From contig BGKB01000087.1 of assembly GCA_003116975.1 (NCBI GenBank), positions 1-64,000 on the forward strand: a DNA stretch of 64,000 nt, in the 5' to 3' direction. The notes under the pieces were generated by a model. It saw only the letters and a list, made by a program, of their open reading frames with translations. It was not told where the DNA came from and did not search any database. Both the position numbers and the translations under genes were made by a program. This DNA comes from Aurantiochytrium sp. KH105. Its lineage: Eukaryota; Sar; Bigyra; Thraustochytrida; Thraustochytriidae. This document shows, piece after piece, positions 21,087 through 31,210 of the stretch; the first letter of the stretch is position 1; every line of letters starts with the position of its first letter.

Positions 21087-24086
21087 ATGCAGGACGACCG
21101 CGACAACGAGGCTACGGCGCCGCTCTTGCAAAGACCCGGCCTCGTGGAAAGCGCGGACCAGGTCGAGGTGATCTGCGATCCCCCCGAACCGAGTCATGCG
21201 CAGACGGCCGAGCTCGCGGCGCAGACGCGCGTCGAGTCTGCGCGCGCCTTGAGCGCGACCGAGGAGGTGGATCTGAGCACTGTGCTCAGGGACGCGACAT
21301 CGGCAGCCATTGCGTCCACACAAGTAAATTACAATCCACAGCCAGGAGCCAACACTGCCTCAGGGGCCCCCGGACTCGGAACGACCTCCATCTCTGTGGC
21401 TCCCCCACCTCCCGAGCCAGAGGCCAAGCCCGCACGCCGATCTCTTAACCTTCGCGTTGGCTTTGTAGGTGACGCTGATGCCGCAGAACGAAGCATTCGA
21501 TCCCTGGATTTATCGACCGTAGGCGGCGGCGTAGGCGGCGACAGTGAGCCTGAAGCCGACGGATACGATTCTGAAGATTCCTGGCTCGATGATGCCCTCG
21601 ACATTGAGGACTTTGTGGGTGATGAGTCAGCCTCGCACTCGCGCTGCGCCGCGCTTTACACTTTTCTCAAGTATCGGAAGTTCAAGATTGCGCTCTTCCT
21701 GCTTGGCGTTGTCTGCCTCGCGGCGGGGCTTATTGTGCTCTTCTTCACGAAGATCGACTCGGGCTACTTTTACCGCACCCTGTTTTTCATGTCGGCAGTT
21801 TTCATTTGCGGCATGATCTCTGACATCATTGTCGTTCTTTTGCGAATGCTCCTTGACGTTTTCATCGCCATGTCGTCAGCGAATAGTGGTATGGAGCACC
21901 GCTTTACCTCCCTCACCTTTTACTTTTCCACCGTTCGCGATAGCCTCAGCCGATTGTTTTGGACGCTCCTCGTGATCATTGCGTTTGCCGTGGCGGTTCC
22001 GCGAAAGGACGATGGCTCTGTGGCCGAGTCGTGGGCCCGAGCATACTACCATGTCCCGCGCCTGCTCGGAATCCTTGCGCTGCTCATCATTGCCATGATG
22101 GCCTCGATGCTGCTTCGACAGTGGATGGCGCAGGATTTCGGTGTGCGCTCCTTTCGCCCGCGCATCCAAGAGTCAATCGCCCAGGAACACTTTATCACCA
22201 GGCTGCGAGGCACGTCCGGAAGTCCCTTCTTCCACACCCTGTACAACACTTCTCGCGCCATGTCCTTGGAGGGCAGCGTTGATCCGCAAGTGTGGCAGAC
22301 GCTGACGCAGTACGTCAACTCTCATCATGTCGACGGCTCCGAGCCGCCGTCGGGATTCCACAATCCGCAAAAGCTCGGTCGTGATGTCAAGCTCGTCAAG
22401 CGCGCGCGACCGGTGGCGATCCAGATTTTTGCGCGCATTCTCGGCCTTCTCGAGGAAGATGCACATCGCCGCAAGCAGGAGATGCAAGTCCCTGCAATGG
22501 ACGAAGCCCAGGACTCTCCTGTAGAGCCGATGAGTGCCCCGCTCTCGTTTGGTCCTACGGTGGAGGTTTCCCGCGAGGAGCAGGAGCGCCAACAGCAGGA
22601 ACAGCAGGAAATGATCGCGGATCAAAACGACCATGCCTCCGCTGAGCAGGGCACCGAGGAGAACAATGCCCTTCCCACCGAAGCGAGCAGCTCCTACGCC
22701 AATGCTCCAGCTGCTGCAGAAAATGCTGCAGACAACACGACCACGGAGGGTCCTGATGGCAACCCTACCGAGGAGTCCGGGCCCAAATCTCGTCCTCGCG
22801 CGAACTGGCAACGTCTTCGGCGCAAGATGCCCCTTGTGCGTCAAAGCAGCCTGTACAATTTGAATCGCGCAGCAATGGATATCCACGACGACGACCTCGC
22901 GCGAGACACGCGGCGGCTGACGAAGATGATGCGCCAGCGACCGAGCTTGCGGCGTGGCAATCTCGGCACCGAACCCGAGACGCCCACAAGCGCTCCAGCA
23001 GAAATTAAGCATACTGTAAGCGAGCCGAGCATCCCAAGCATTAGCACGACCCGCGTGGCGCTACGAATGATTCCGGCTGCAGACTTTGTGCAAGTCATGT
23101 CCAAGGTTGATCACACTGTGCCCTGGGACAAGCTCTGGAAGGACTATCTTGATCCAGAGTCGGTAGGCTTCATTACATGGCAACGTTTTCGCAAAAGCAT
23201 GCTGGACATGTTTGAGTCCCGCTCGAACCTGGCGCTTACCCTGCTCGATTCTCAAGCCGTCATTCGCAGCATGGACGGACTCATCATGTCTTTCCTTTCC
23301 ATGGTCGTGCTCATCATTGGGCTCTCCTTGTACTCGAGCAACTTTGTTTCGTTGTTCGCAAGCTTTGGCACGGTCATTGTGGGATACTCGTTCATTTTCG
23401 GCAGCTCAGTGCAGGAAGCCTTTGACAATGTCATCTTCCTCTTTGGCATGCACCCCTATGACGTGGGTGACACCGTTCTCATTGAAGATCAAAAGCTTCA
23501 AGTCGCGCGCATCAGGCTCTTAACAACGGACTTTGTGCGCAATGATGGCAGCGCGATTCGACGCGCGAACAAGATTGTGCGCGGACAGAACCTGATCAAC
23601 CTGTCCACTTCGGAAAATCACGCGCAAGAGTTCACCACACTCATACCTGCGGCCGACGTGACGGAGGCGTTCATGGAGGATCTCCTGCGCGAAATCAACG
23701 ATTTCGCCTCGGCTCATCGCGACAAGTACAACTTTATTCTGTGTTATGTGCCCGAGATCAAGCATCCCCTCGACGCGCACGGTCGCCTCAACGCCGAGGG
23801 AACTCATCCGGCGCATTTGCGCGTTAGTTTCTGGGTCGCCTTTGCGTGTCCTCTGATTGACATTATGCGCGTGCTTGCTGCTCGCACTGCATTCCTCGTC
23901 TTTGTTGCTGGCCTTTTGCGGCGTATGGGTGTGATCAAGCCCGTGCTCACCGCTCTCAAGCCTGAGCAACCCGCTGGTGAACCCGACCATGAAGACGATG
24001 GCGACGCAGATTCGCAAACCTACGATGCCGGTCTCGCTGGAATCCTGCGCCGCGGCTTTGGTCTTCGTTCGGGCTCGCAGGACTAA
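21087..24086 (+). CDS. MscS-family mechanosensitive ion channel (MSL-like)
   Basis: Integral membrane channel that opens on membrane tension, relevant to osmotic down-shock. 999 aa from the ATG at 21087. A disordered acidic N-terminus (about 190 aa) precedes four hydrophobic helices (about 195-360: KIALFLLGVVCLAAGLIVLF, FFMSAVFICGMISDIIVV, LLVIIAFAVAV, LGILALLIIAMMASM). A cytosolic linker rich in Gln/Glu, with an EF-hand-like LDPESVGFITWQRF stretch near 690, leads to the pore region (about 730-850): a helix SFLSMVVLIIGLSLY, then FGTVIVGYSFIFGSSVQEAFDNVIF, HPYDVGDTVLIE and the beta domain. This order matches plant MSL and fungal Msy channels. The organism is expected to be marine, so osmotic control is a reasonable role. 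Single exon. Confidence 0.92.
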   Translation: MQDDRDNEATAPLLQRPGLVESADQVEVICDPPEPSHAQTAELAAQTRVESARALSATEEVDLSTVLRDATSAAIASTQVNYNPQPGANTASGAPGLGTTSISVAPPPPEPEAKPARRSLNLRVGFVGDADAAERSIRSLDLSTVGGGVGGDSEPEADGYDSEDSWLDDALDIEDFVGDESASHSRCAALYTFLKYRKFKIALFLLGVVCLAAGLIVLFFTKIDSGYFYRTLFFMSAVFICGMISDIIVVLLRMLLDVFIAMSSANSGMEHRFTSLTFYFSTVRDSLSRLFWTLLVIIAFAVAVPRKDDGSVAESWARAYYHVPRLLGILALLIIAMMASMLLRQWMAQDFGVRSFRPRIQESIAQEHFITRLRGTSGSPFFHTLYNTSRAMSLEGSVDPQVWQTLTQYVNSHHVDGSEPPSGFHNPQKLGRDVKLVKRARPVAIQIFARILGLLEEDAHRRKQEMQVPAMDEAQDSPVEPMSAPLSFGPTVEVSREEQERQQQEQQEMIADQNDHASAEQGTEENNALPTEASSSYANAPAAAENAADNTTTEGPDGNPTEESGPKSRPRANWQRLRRKMPLVRQSSLYNLNRAAMDIHDDDLARDTRRLTKMMRQRPSLRRGNLGTEPETPTSAPAEIKHTVSEPSIPSISTTRVALRMIPAADFVQVMSKVDHTVPWDKLWKDYLDPESVGFITWQRFRKSMLDMFESRSNLALTLLDSQAVIRSMDGLIMSFLSMVVLIIGLSLYSSNFVSLFASFGTVIVGYSFIFGSSVQEAFDNVIFLFGMHPYDVGDTVLIEDQKLQVARIRLLTTDFVRNDGSAIRRANKIVRGQNLINLSTSENHAQEFTTLIPAADVTEAFMEDLLREINDFASAHRDKYNFILCYVPEIKHPLDAHGRLNAEGTHPAHLRVSFWVAFACPLIDIMRVLAARTAFLVFVAGLLRRMGVIKPVLTALKPEQPAGEPDHEDDGDADSQTYDAGLAGILRRGFGLRSGSQD

Positions 24087-24472
24087 TCCTTTCCACGATT
24101 TAGCTTTTTTCTCTTTATCTGGTAGGGCATAGGCCTATACGGATACAAAGTCTATTGTCACGGAATCATTGAAAGTAGCCGTTACGATAAAGAAAATACT
24201 TGATTATACTGCTTTTGTCTTTCAAATTCAAGTTCCCTGACTCTACCAGACGTCGAATGCATTGCGCAAAGAACGATCGTCACAGGCATCGAGTGAGTCC
24301 CCGCCTCCCCCGCCTCCTCTCTCTTTTTCTCTCCATCGCTCGCTCGCACCAACTTTTCTGAGAAGAAAGAACAGAAAATAAGAAACGAACGTGAAAATTT
24401 CTTTCAAGTTCGTTTTGATGGTGTGATAGCAATTCGTCAACAAGACCATTACAACGTGGTCGCCACGCCACA
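24087..24472. other. Intergenic spacer
   Basis: AT-richer spacer between two plus-strand genes, holding one copy of the palindrome TAGGCCTA (24130-24137). No gene seen. Confidence 0.5.
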
Positions 24473-25687
24473 ATGTCAGCAAAGACAGAGCTCGCTTGGG
24501 CAGGAAGGCCATGCGATGGATGCGAAGTGCGTCGGCGGTCCACCACGCTTTGCGTGTATCGAGCCTTGCGGGGCCGCGAAGCTCGAGGCTACAATTTGTG
24601 CGAGGACTGCCGCAAAAACAGCAAAAAGAGGGCGAGAACAAAGCCTCTCCTGCTCAAGATAAACGAGCGATACGCACAGAACGTTGATGGTGTGAATGAA
24701 GCAAACAAACCGGAGGCCGATGTTGGCCCTCGTTCACTCGCATCGCTCTGTGTGCGAATGCTGACCCTGGGCGTTCTCAATCGAGTTCCAGCCATGTCAG
24801 CGACAAGACTTGGTCCTCGTCTCGACGACCTCGGTCGCAAACAGCTCATGCAGCAGGTGCTTCAGCGTGTGGGCAGCAAATCGGACGACTTTCGCCAATT
24901 CATTCAGAAAAGCGGCTGGGGCCCATGCCAGCTTGACGAAGATCCGGAGAATGATGCTGGAGAAGCTAAGCAAGTAGACCAGGAAATGAGCGATGAGTCT
25001 ATTAGAAGCGCCCCGGGTGGACAAAGCAGCAAGATCGAACAAACGCCATGTTCTCAGCGGTCACTCAGGCTGGTTAACCAACGTTTGACTTTGTACGAAC
25101 TTGAAATTCTCGGCTATTTTTTTGAGACAGGCGTCGTCGATGAGCTTGATGTGTCATGGAATCGGCTTTCTTGGAAAGAAGCAACAGAGATTGGAAACAT
25201 CCTGCGCCTCGACTCATGTCTACGACTTATCGCAGCTTGGAACTCCTTTGGGCCTCGTGGTGCTCGCGCAATTGGAGCGTCTCTCTCTGGCTGTGCTCAC
25301 TTGAGACATCTCAACTTGAGCGCCAACAAATTAGGAGCTGAAGGAGCAGCAGCACTATGCGCGGGTTTGCGTGAGAATCAGTCCGTAGAGTCTTTAGACT
25401 TGTCCTTTAACGATCTTTGCGCTGCTGGAGCGCAAGAAGTGTCGGCAATGCTCAAGGTAAATCGTTCCATCAAATCAATTAACCTTCGATCCAATGCGAT
25501 GGGCCCGCCCGGTGCGTTTGCACTAGCGGATGCACTTCGTGTGAATCGCGAAATTAACGAGATTATTGTCGTGGACAACAACATTGGGCCGGAAGGTGCT
25601 GAGGCGATTGCAGGGTTCTTTCAAGGTTCAATTCCTGTGCTTCTTCGTGGAATCCGCGGGCACGTCAAACAGAAAGCGATGCGATGA
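24473..25687 (+). CDS. Leucine-rich-repeat protein with N-terminal cysteine cluster
   Basis: 404 aa from the ATG at 24473. The N-terminal 50 residues carry a C-x2-C-x9-C-x15-C-x2-C pattern (CDGCE ... CVYR ... CEDC) that could bind zinc. A helical, partly disordered middle follows. From about residue 200 to 390 there are six or so ribonuclease-inhibitor/NLRC-type LRRs of about 28 residues (for example LRHLNLSANKLGAEGAAALC, SVESLDLSFNDLCAAGAQ, IKSINLRSNAMGPPGA). Such LRRs mediate protein binding; no NACHT, kinase or F-box domain is attached. Function cannot be assigned beyond a likely adaptor. Single exon. Confidence 0.8.
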   Translation: MSAKTELAWAGRPCDGCEVRRRSTTLCVYRALRGREARGYNLCEDCRKNSKKRARTKPLLLKINERYAQNVDGVNEANKPEADVGPRSLASLCVRMLTLGVLNRVPAMSATRLGPRLDDLGRKQLMQQVLQRVGSKSDDFRQFIQKSGWGPCQLDEDPENDAGEAKQVDQEMSDESIRSAPGGQSSKIEQTPCSQRSLRLVNQRLTLYELEILGYFFETGVVDELDVSWNRLSWKEATEIGNILRLDSCLRLIAAWNSFGPRGARAIGASLSGCAHLRHLNLSANKLGAEGAAALCAGLRENQSVESLDLSFNDLCAAGAQEVSAMLKVNRSIKSINLRSNAMGPPGAFALADALRVNREINEIIVVDNNIGPEGAEAIAGFFQGSIPVLLRGIRGHVKQKAMR

Positions 25688-26054
25688 GGGGGGTTCACAC
25701 TCTGGTTTCCAAGCGAATGCTGTCTGGAAGAGCACAAATTGGCTTTACAGTGCAACACAATGCTGAGCGCGATCTCCTTTCGTATTGCTATTATTCTGGG
25801 GGGGGCTCAAACGTTTTCTTTTTCAGCGGGGGTGGGGGTGTGAATGGAATTGGTGTCTCACCCATGCACAATCGCAAAGTCTGGAACGAAGACACAAAGT
25901 TGGACCTGTTTGCACTAGGGTTTGAGAATTGTTTGCCTGCGTGCACCATATTTCTTCGAGGCCTAGACTTAGGCCTAACTAGCAATTGTTTGTTTATTTG
26001 GTTGTCTGTTTGTTTATTTGCATCAGGGCCAGATTCACGGCCATTTCTATCTAT
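25688..26054. other. Convergent 3' region
   Basis: Spacer between convergent genes. Contains G-rich patches (about 25798-25806 and 25829-25840), a copy of TAGGCCTA (25970-25977) and a related half-copy (about 25958), plus (tttg/ttta)n sequence at about 25986-26020. No gene. Confidence 0.5.
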
Positions 26055-27806
26055 CTAGAGATTCTCATCCCCTGAAGTCGATGGAGTCTCGGATGATGTC
26101 AATGTCGTTGGGGCAAGCATAGGGAAAGCAATGACGTCACGGATGGACGAGCGACCCGTGAGCATCATGACAAGACGGTCGACACCGAGTCCCCAGCCAG
26201 CCGTAGGCGGCAAGCCGTATTCAAGAGCCTTGCAGTAAGCAGCATCAACGGGCATCACGTCTTCGTCGTCATCATCGTCGGTGGTGCCAGAAGACGAACC
26301 TGGGCGATCCTGTGGCCTCAAGGCGTCGCGACCTTGGGTCTGCAGCTGAAAACGCCGCAGCTGCTCCGCGGGGTCGTTGAGCTCCGTGTATGCATTGACG
26401 ATCTCCTTGCCACGTACAAAAAGCTCAAAGCGCTGAGAAAGGCCAGGTCGATCGGGGTGCGCCTTTGCAAGTGGGCTCATGGCAATCGGATGATCGCAAA
26501 GGAATGTTGGACGATGGCACTTTGGCTCGAGGTGGCGGCCGATGAGCGTGTCGACAAGCTTGCAATTGCTCGCGACCGAGTGGGAATCGGAACGTTGGAC
26601 ATCGGTGAGACCGGCGTCATCGCGACGGAGAAGATCGAGCAAGGCGTCACCAACTTGCTGCACCTGTGTCTCGTCATTGACGTCAGGAAAGGAGCCGCGA
26701 GAGAGGTTGTAGTGGTCCTCGAGACCCTCGAGAACAGGCAGCCGTGCAAAGGGACCCCGCAAGTCCTCGGAGCTAAGACCAAGGCCATCTCCACCCAGAT
26801 GCTCGCCAATTGCAGCTGCGGCACGAGCGTCATCTCCGATCTGGATGTCAAGATTCGCAAAGAGATCTTCCGTCATGGCCATGAGGTCTTCATAGTCGGC
26901 GAAAGCTTGATAGAGCTCGAGCGTCGTGAACTCTGGGTTGTGCACGGCAGAGACGCCCTCGTTACGAAAGACCTTGCCGAGCTCGAAGACACGATCGATG
27001 CCTCCGACGACAAGTTGCTTCAAATAAAGCTCCGGGGCAATGCGAAGGCTCACCTCCGCATTATCGAGGGCTACGGCGCGTGTTTTAAAGGGCCTTGCGA
27101 GCGCTCCACCAGCGCTTGGCACCAACGTGGGCGTCTCGACCTCGAGAAAGTCGCGCTGGTGGAAATAGTCTCGCAGGAATCGCATCACCTGGGCGCGCAC
27201 CTGAAACGGTGCGGCTACCGCCTGACCATTGGCCAAAAGGTCTAAATGCCGGTTCCGGTAGCGGACACCCTTATCGCGAAGTCCAAACTTGCCGTCCCCA
27301 CGGCCGCTAGGAATATCTTCAAGGCAGGGTGCCAAGACCTTGATGGCGCGCGGTACGATGCTCAGTTCGCCCTTTTTGCTGCTACCCGGGAAGCCACGCA
27401 CCGCCACGGCGTCGCCTTGGCGCAAGGATCGATGTAGACTTGCGAAGGCATCCTTGTCGTCCTCATAAAAGGCAACCTCAGAGAGAACCTGTACACGTTG
27501 TCCTTGGGCTTGAATGTGTGTGAAGAAGAGCTTTTTGCTCGCCTCTCGTGGCGCTGACGCAACGCGGCCGCAGAGAACCACCTCGTCTTCCTCGTCGAGT
27601 CTGCTGCCGTGTGCGATATCCGCAAATTTCTTTCTGTACTCGGCCACCGACATGCTTGGCTTCCACGCAGCCGTCAGCGACGGATACGCTGCCTCTGCCC
27701 GCCCTGCAAGGCCTCGTCGTGCGTGGACGCCGCTCGCTGCTGCCAAGGCATTCCGCACGGAAGAGCTACGCACGGCAGCCGCCACGAGCGTCGTTGCGCG
27801 CCGCAT
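26055..27806 (-). CDS. Lysyl-tRNA synthetase, class II, probably mitochondrial
   Basis: Charges tRNA-Lys with lysine using ATP. 583 aa from the ATG at 27806, the first ATG in the frame; it opens an Arg/Ala/Ser-rich N-terminus (MRRATTLVAAAVRSSSV) that looks like a mitochondrial targeting sequence. An OB-fold anticodon-binding domain covers about 70-180. The catalytic core has RYRNRHLDLLAN, motif 1-type FLEVETPTL, motif 2 FRNEGVSAVHNPEFT and motif 3 GWGLGVDRLVMMLTG, ending with the RDVIAFP signature. An insert of about 20 acidic residues (poly-Asp) interrupts the region before motif 3. An in-frame Met just after the presequence (MSVAEYRKKF) could start a cytosolic form. Whether this is the only KRS gene is not known from this window. 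Confidence 0.9.
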   Translation of the reverse strand: MRRATTLVAAAVRSSSVRNALAAASGVHARRGLAGRAEAAYPSLTAAWKPSMSVAEYRKKFADIAHGSRLDEEDEVVLCGRVASAPREASKKLFFTHIQAQGQRVQVLSEVAFYEDDKDAFASLHRSLRQGDAVAVRGFPGSSKKGELSIVPRAIKVLAPCLEDIPSGRGDGKFGLRDKGVRYRNRHLDLLANGQAVAAPFQVRAQVMRFLRDYFHQRDFLEVETPTLVPSAGGALARPFKTRAVALDNAEVSLRIAPELYLKQLVVGGIDRVFELGKVFRNEGVSAVHNPEFTTLELYQAFADYEDLMAMTEDLFANLDIQIGDDARAAAAIGEHLGGDGLGLSSEDLRGPFARLPVLEGLEDHYNLSRGSFPDVNDETQVQQVGDALLDLLRRDDAGLTDVQRSDSHSVASNCKLVDTLIGRHLEPKCHRPTFLCDHPIAMSPLAKAHPDRPGLSQRFELFVRGKEIVNAYTELNDPAEQLRRFQLQTQGRDALRPQDRPGSSSGTTDDDDDEDVMPVDAAYCKALEYGLPPTAGWGLGVDRLVMMLTGRSSIRDVIAFPMLAPTTLTSSETPSTSGDENL

Positions 27807-28812
27807 TGCTTCCGCTCGGTGGCTGTCGTCCCAGCTGCCCGGCTCCCTCTCTGGCCCTTCGACCCCGGCCGCACGCACGCGGCGCCTTGGCCCGAGGGGC
27901 TCGCTCCTTCGTTCGAGCAAAAGTGTTTTTGTCGAGCGGAGCGGAGAAGTCAAAACCCATGGCTGGCTGGTTGCTGGCTGGCTGCTGCTCTCGGCCCATA
28001 ATATTCATCACATCCCGCAGCCTAGGCTACATCCCTGCCGTCGCACGAGCCATCTTCACAGACGATAGGCCTATCTCCAGTCGGCTTTCATGGAGTGAAG
28101 ATCAGCATGGTAAGTATCACAATGGGAAAGCAGAGGCAATCGCTTTGTTGAGCTTGGCCTATTTCAGGCAGAACTGCACTGGTGATTGTTATTCCGGCAA
28201 AAAATGGTGGTGTTCCAGCAAGGAGACCCCGATCGAGATATGCGATCAAGTGTCAGCTCGAACGAAATGGCATCACGAACGAGAAATGAACAAAACTGTG
28301 CTGGAGGTCACTGTGTGCCCCTCGCGAAGCATTTTCAACTATGCATGCATACTTCTGAGAAGACAATAAATTTGCAAGTGACGATCATCAACGTGCGCAA
28401 GAGACAATCCATGTGCACGCCGTGTGCAAGACAGCAATCTGTATACATCGCATCTCTCACCGGTCGACAAGCTCGCTCAGCTTTCGGCACGCGCTCCTCC
28501 TCGACGGCGAAGCATGCGCCTCGCCTTCTGCGCGCAAGGCCAAGTGACCATGATGAAGGCTTTCAAGCCTCCTGCCGCCCAAAGAGCGCCCAACGAAGCG
28601 CGCCCAAAGAGCGCCCAACGAAGCGCGCCCAAAGAGCGCCCGAAGAGCGCCAAAGCGGCAAGCGCCTCGACTGCGCGCTGCGTTGGCAGAGGCCGGGGCG
28701 CGCGGACGGGCGGGGCCGAGGCGGCAGAGGCTGCAGCGGCGAGCCCGCGGTCGGCCGGCAGCGCAGGAGCCCGAGGCGCGCAAGCAACGTGGATCCAGGC
28801 AGCGGCGACAAC
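27807..28812. other. Divergent promoter region with short tandem repeat
   Basis: About 1 kb between head-to-head genes. It contains a (ggct)n patch near 27961-27985, a TAGGCCTA copy (28066-28073), and a tandem repeat of about 23 bp (aaagagcgcccaacgaagcg units) at about 28580-28650. Large open frames here are Ala/Arg/Ser-rich with no family match. Confidence 0.5.
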
Positions 28813-30168
28813 ATGAGCGCGTACGCGGAGGCGCTGGCAGCCGCCGTGGTGCGGAGGGACGGGCCCGCGACGGCGAGGCTGCTGCGGCTGGACGAGTCGG
28901 CGCACCCGGGAGGCTGGGCGTTCGTGCAGCAGAGCGTGCTTGCGAAAATGCGCGAGCGAAAGTCCGCCGACGACTTTGCGCGCGCCAGCGAGGCCGAGGC
29001 GCAGGCGGTTGGGCTCGGGGAGTTTAGTGCGCTGTGCGGGCTGCACCTTGCCACCGTGGGCTCCCTCGCAGCGGCACACGAATGCGAGGCGGGCCCAGCG
29101 CGCCGCGAAAAGCTGGATACCGCCTTTCGGCTCCACTCGCAAGCCTTCAAAAAGTTCCTCGAGCTGTTTCGTAAAGACGGCAGTAGCTGGCTCGTCGAGA
29201 CGATGATGACCTTGATTCACGACACCCGCGCGCTTGCAGTCTGGGCAGACAGCGAGACGAGCGAAACACACACGGAACATTTACGTGAAACGAAGAGTCT
29301 GCTGGAAACCTGTTTCCGCCAGACGACCATGGGTCGCGCCATGACGGACGACGCGCAACGCAAACGTATGGTTGGACTGTACATTGTGAATCACCAATTC
29401 AAGGTTTTCTTTGCCCTCAAGAGTTTGCAGCTGTGTCGAAACCTAGTGCGTTCCGTGGAAATGCCAACGTTTCCCAACCTTGAGGATTTTCCTCTCAACC
29501 AGCAGGTCATGTATGAGTACTACCGCGGGCGCCTGCTCATCCTTGATGATCGGGTGAACGATGCGCGTCGCGCGTTGCAGTTTGCCCTCGACAACTGTCC
29601 ACCGCAATGTCGCCGAAACCGTCGATTGATTCTCGAGTATCTTGTGCCTATTAGCCTCTTTTGCGGTCGCGCGCCTTCCCCGAAGCTCCTCGACGAATAT
29701 CAGATTGGATACCTCTCAGACCTCATGCGTCATGTGCGTAATGGTAATGTGCGCGCACTCTCTGCTCTCATTGACGACCAGCAGGATCACTTTATCGCAC
29801 GTGGTCTTTTTCTTGCGCTCGACCAGCTCAAGGTGATCGCGTACCGGAACCTCTTTCGCAACGTTGTTGCATTGTACCAGGCTCAGGCCGAAGAGCGGCT
29901 AAAGACGCGCGTCCCCTTGGATCTTTTCCTTCGCCCCTTTGAGCTCTATCGAGAGCCGGACCCTCTTGCGCAGCTCACAGACGCGGGTTCTGCTGACGCG
30001 GGCGGTGACGCCAAATCTGAACTCATGGAGCACGTCAAATGTGTTCTTTCGAACCTCATTTACGAGCGCTTTGTGAAGGGGTACATGTCGCATGAAAAGG
30101 AGATGCTCGTTCTTTCCCCGAAGGAACCCTTCCCGAAATTGAGTGTCGTGAATCCGATTGAAGGGTAA
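28813..30168 (+). CDS. PCI-domain protein, TREX-2 subunit PCID2/Thp1-like
   Basis: Component of the TREX-2 complex at the nuclear pore, linking transcription to mRNA export (Thp1 in yeast, PCID2 in animals). 451 aa from the ATG at 28813, in line with the family. The helical N-terminal half leads to the conserved KRMVGLYIVNHQFKVFFALK and LNQQVMYEYYRGRLLIL segments (about residues 175-250). The PCI region (about 260-440) contains NCPPQCRRNRRLILEYLVPI, a hallmark of Thp1/PCID2, and ends with a winged-helix part (NLIYERFVKGYMSHEKEMLVLS). The upstream frame, open to 28186, is repeat-derived and unrelated. Single exon. Confidence 0.9.
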   Translation: MSAYAEALAAAVVRRDGPATARLLRLDESAHPGGWAFVQQSVLAKMRERKSADDFARASEAEAQAVGLGEFSALCGLHLATVGSLAAAHECEAGPARREKLDTAFRLHSQAFKKFLELFRKDGSSWLVETMMTLIHDTRALAVWADSETSETHTEHLRETKSLLETCFRQTTMGRAMTDDAQRKRMVGLYIVNHQFKVFFALKSLQLCRNLVRSVEMPTFPNLEDFPLNQQVMYEYYRGRLLILDDRVNDARRALQFALDNCPPQCRRNRRLILEYLVPISLFCGRAPSPKLLDEYQIGYLSDLMRHVRNGNVRALSALIDDQQDHFIARGLFLALDQLKVIAYRNLFRNVVALYQAQAEERLKTRVPLDLFLRPFELYREPDPLAQLTDAGSADAGGDAKSELMEHVKCVLSNLIYERFVKGYMSHEKEMLVLSPKEPFPKLSVVNPIEG

Positions 30169-30766
30169 CATCTACTAGGTCATTTTTTTGATTCTGCACG
30201 ACCTGCCATTTCTCGTTGGCCGATGATCCTGATGTGCATACATACTATGATTACATGGGTCCGTCGGCCACCAAGTATACTATACTGCTACTGCGAGTTT
30301 CATTCCTGAAAGATGACCAGGCCAACGTCCTTTCCACGTATGCCACAGGCTTGGCCTCATCGGCCAGGCGGGTCGCTCGTTTGCTTGCTCCTTCCTACTC
30401 ATGCCAATGCTTGCTTCAACTTTATACGACGGCCTTCAGTCAGCACTCTCGCGCAACGCCACGGCTCCGTGACCCTTTCCCCCCTTCCGACGTGAAGGAG
30501 GATAAGAAGAAGAAGACGACGATGCTCGACCGAGGTCGATCCAGCCATCAGTCGATCTCGCGATCTAGGCTGGTGTGGAGGGATGTTCCGGGCTGTTCGT
30601 CCTCCCTCGAATACAGAGAGCAAAACAAAACAAAGTCACGGGCCTCCTCGACGCGCGCGGTCCAAACGGGCAAGCGGCCAGCGACGCGGCGGCCGAGGCA
30701 GAGCAGGCCGGGGCGGAGCAGGGCAGAGCGCGGCAGAGCAGGCCCGGGCGCGGGCGGCGAGACACG
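30169..30766. other. Intergenic spacer
   Basis: Spacer between two plus-strand genes. GC-rich towards the 3' side with gcagagc/gggcagagc repeats in the likely 5' UTR of the PX gene (about 30700-30750). No gene supported. Confidence 0.5.
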
Positions 30767-31210
30767 ATGCCGGAGGACGCGGTGTTCTTCACGCCGAAGC
30801 AATGGTCGCGGCGATTCGGCAGGAACTTCTTCACGGTGCGCTGCGTGGGCCACGAGGTCGCGACGGGCGGCTTCGTGGAGTACGTGCTCGAGGTCGAGCG
30901 CGGCGACGGCGACGTCACGGAAGGCGGCGCACAAACGCAGCAGGCGGCGAGCGCGGTCCAAGGCTCGCAGCAGTGGACACGGAAACACAGATATAACGAG
31001 TTTCTCGAACTGCGCGGGGAGCTCAAGAAGCGCGGCCTCCTCTGCGAGGACGCCTGCGAGTTCCCGCCCAAGGGATGGCCCTGGAACCGCAACGACGAGA
31101 ACTTTCTCCTCACTCGTCAGGGTGCTCTTGAGGGCTGGCTTTTCGAGCAGCTCAAGAGCAAAGACGTTCTGCAACTTGACCTCACGCGCAGATTTCTGGG
31201 GCTCATTTAG
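30767..31210 (+). CDS. Small PX-domain protein
   Basis: 147 aa from the ATG at 30767, essentially a single phox homology domain, which binds phosphoinositides (commonly PI3P) on endosomal membranes. Seen in the sequence: the core beta strands ending in YVLEVERGDGD, a Gln/Ala-rich insert, the R-x-x-x-F lipid-binding helix start (RKHRYNEFLELRGEL), the Pro-rich loop with FPPKGWPWNRNDENFL, and the RQGALEGWLFEQL helix. No BAR, kinase or second domain is present, so it resembles stand-alone SNX-type or Grd19-like proteins. Codons before 30767 are open but Ala/Gln/Arg-rich UTR-like sequence. Confidence 0.8.
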   Translation: MPEDAVFFTPKQWSRRFGRNFFTVRCVGHEVATGGFVEYVLEVERGDGDVTEGGAQTQQAASAVQGSQQWTRKHRYNEFLELRGELKKRGLLCEDACEFPPKGWPWNRNDENFLLTRQGALEGWLFEQLKSKDVLQLDLTRRFLGLI

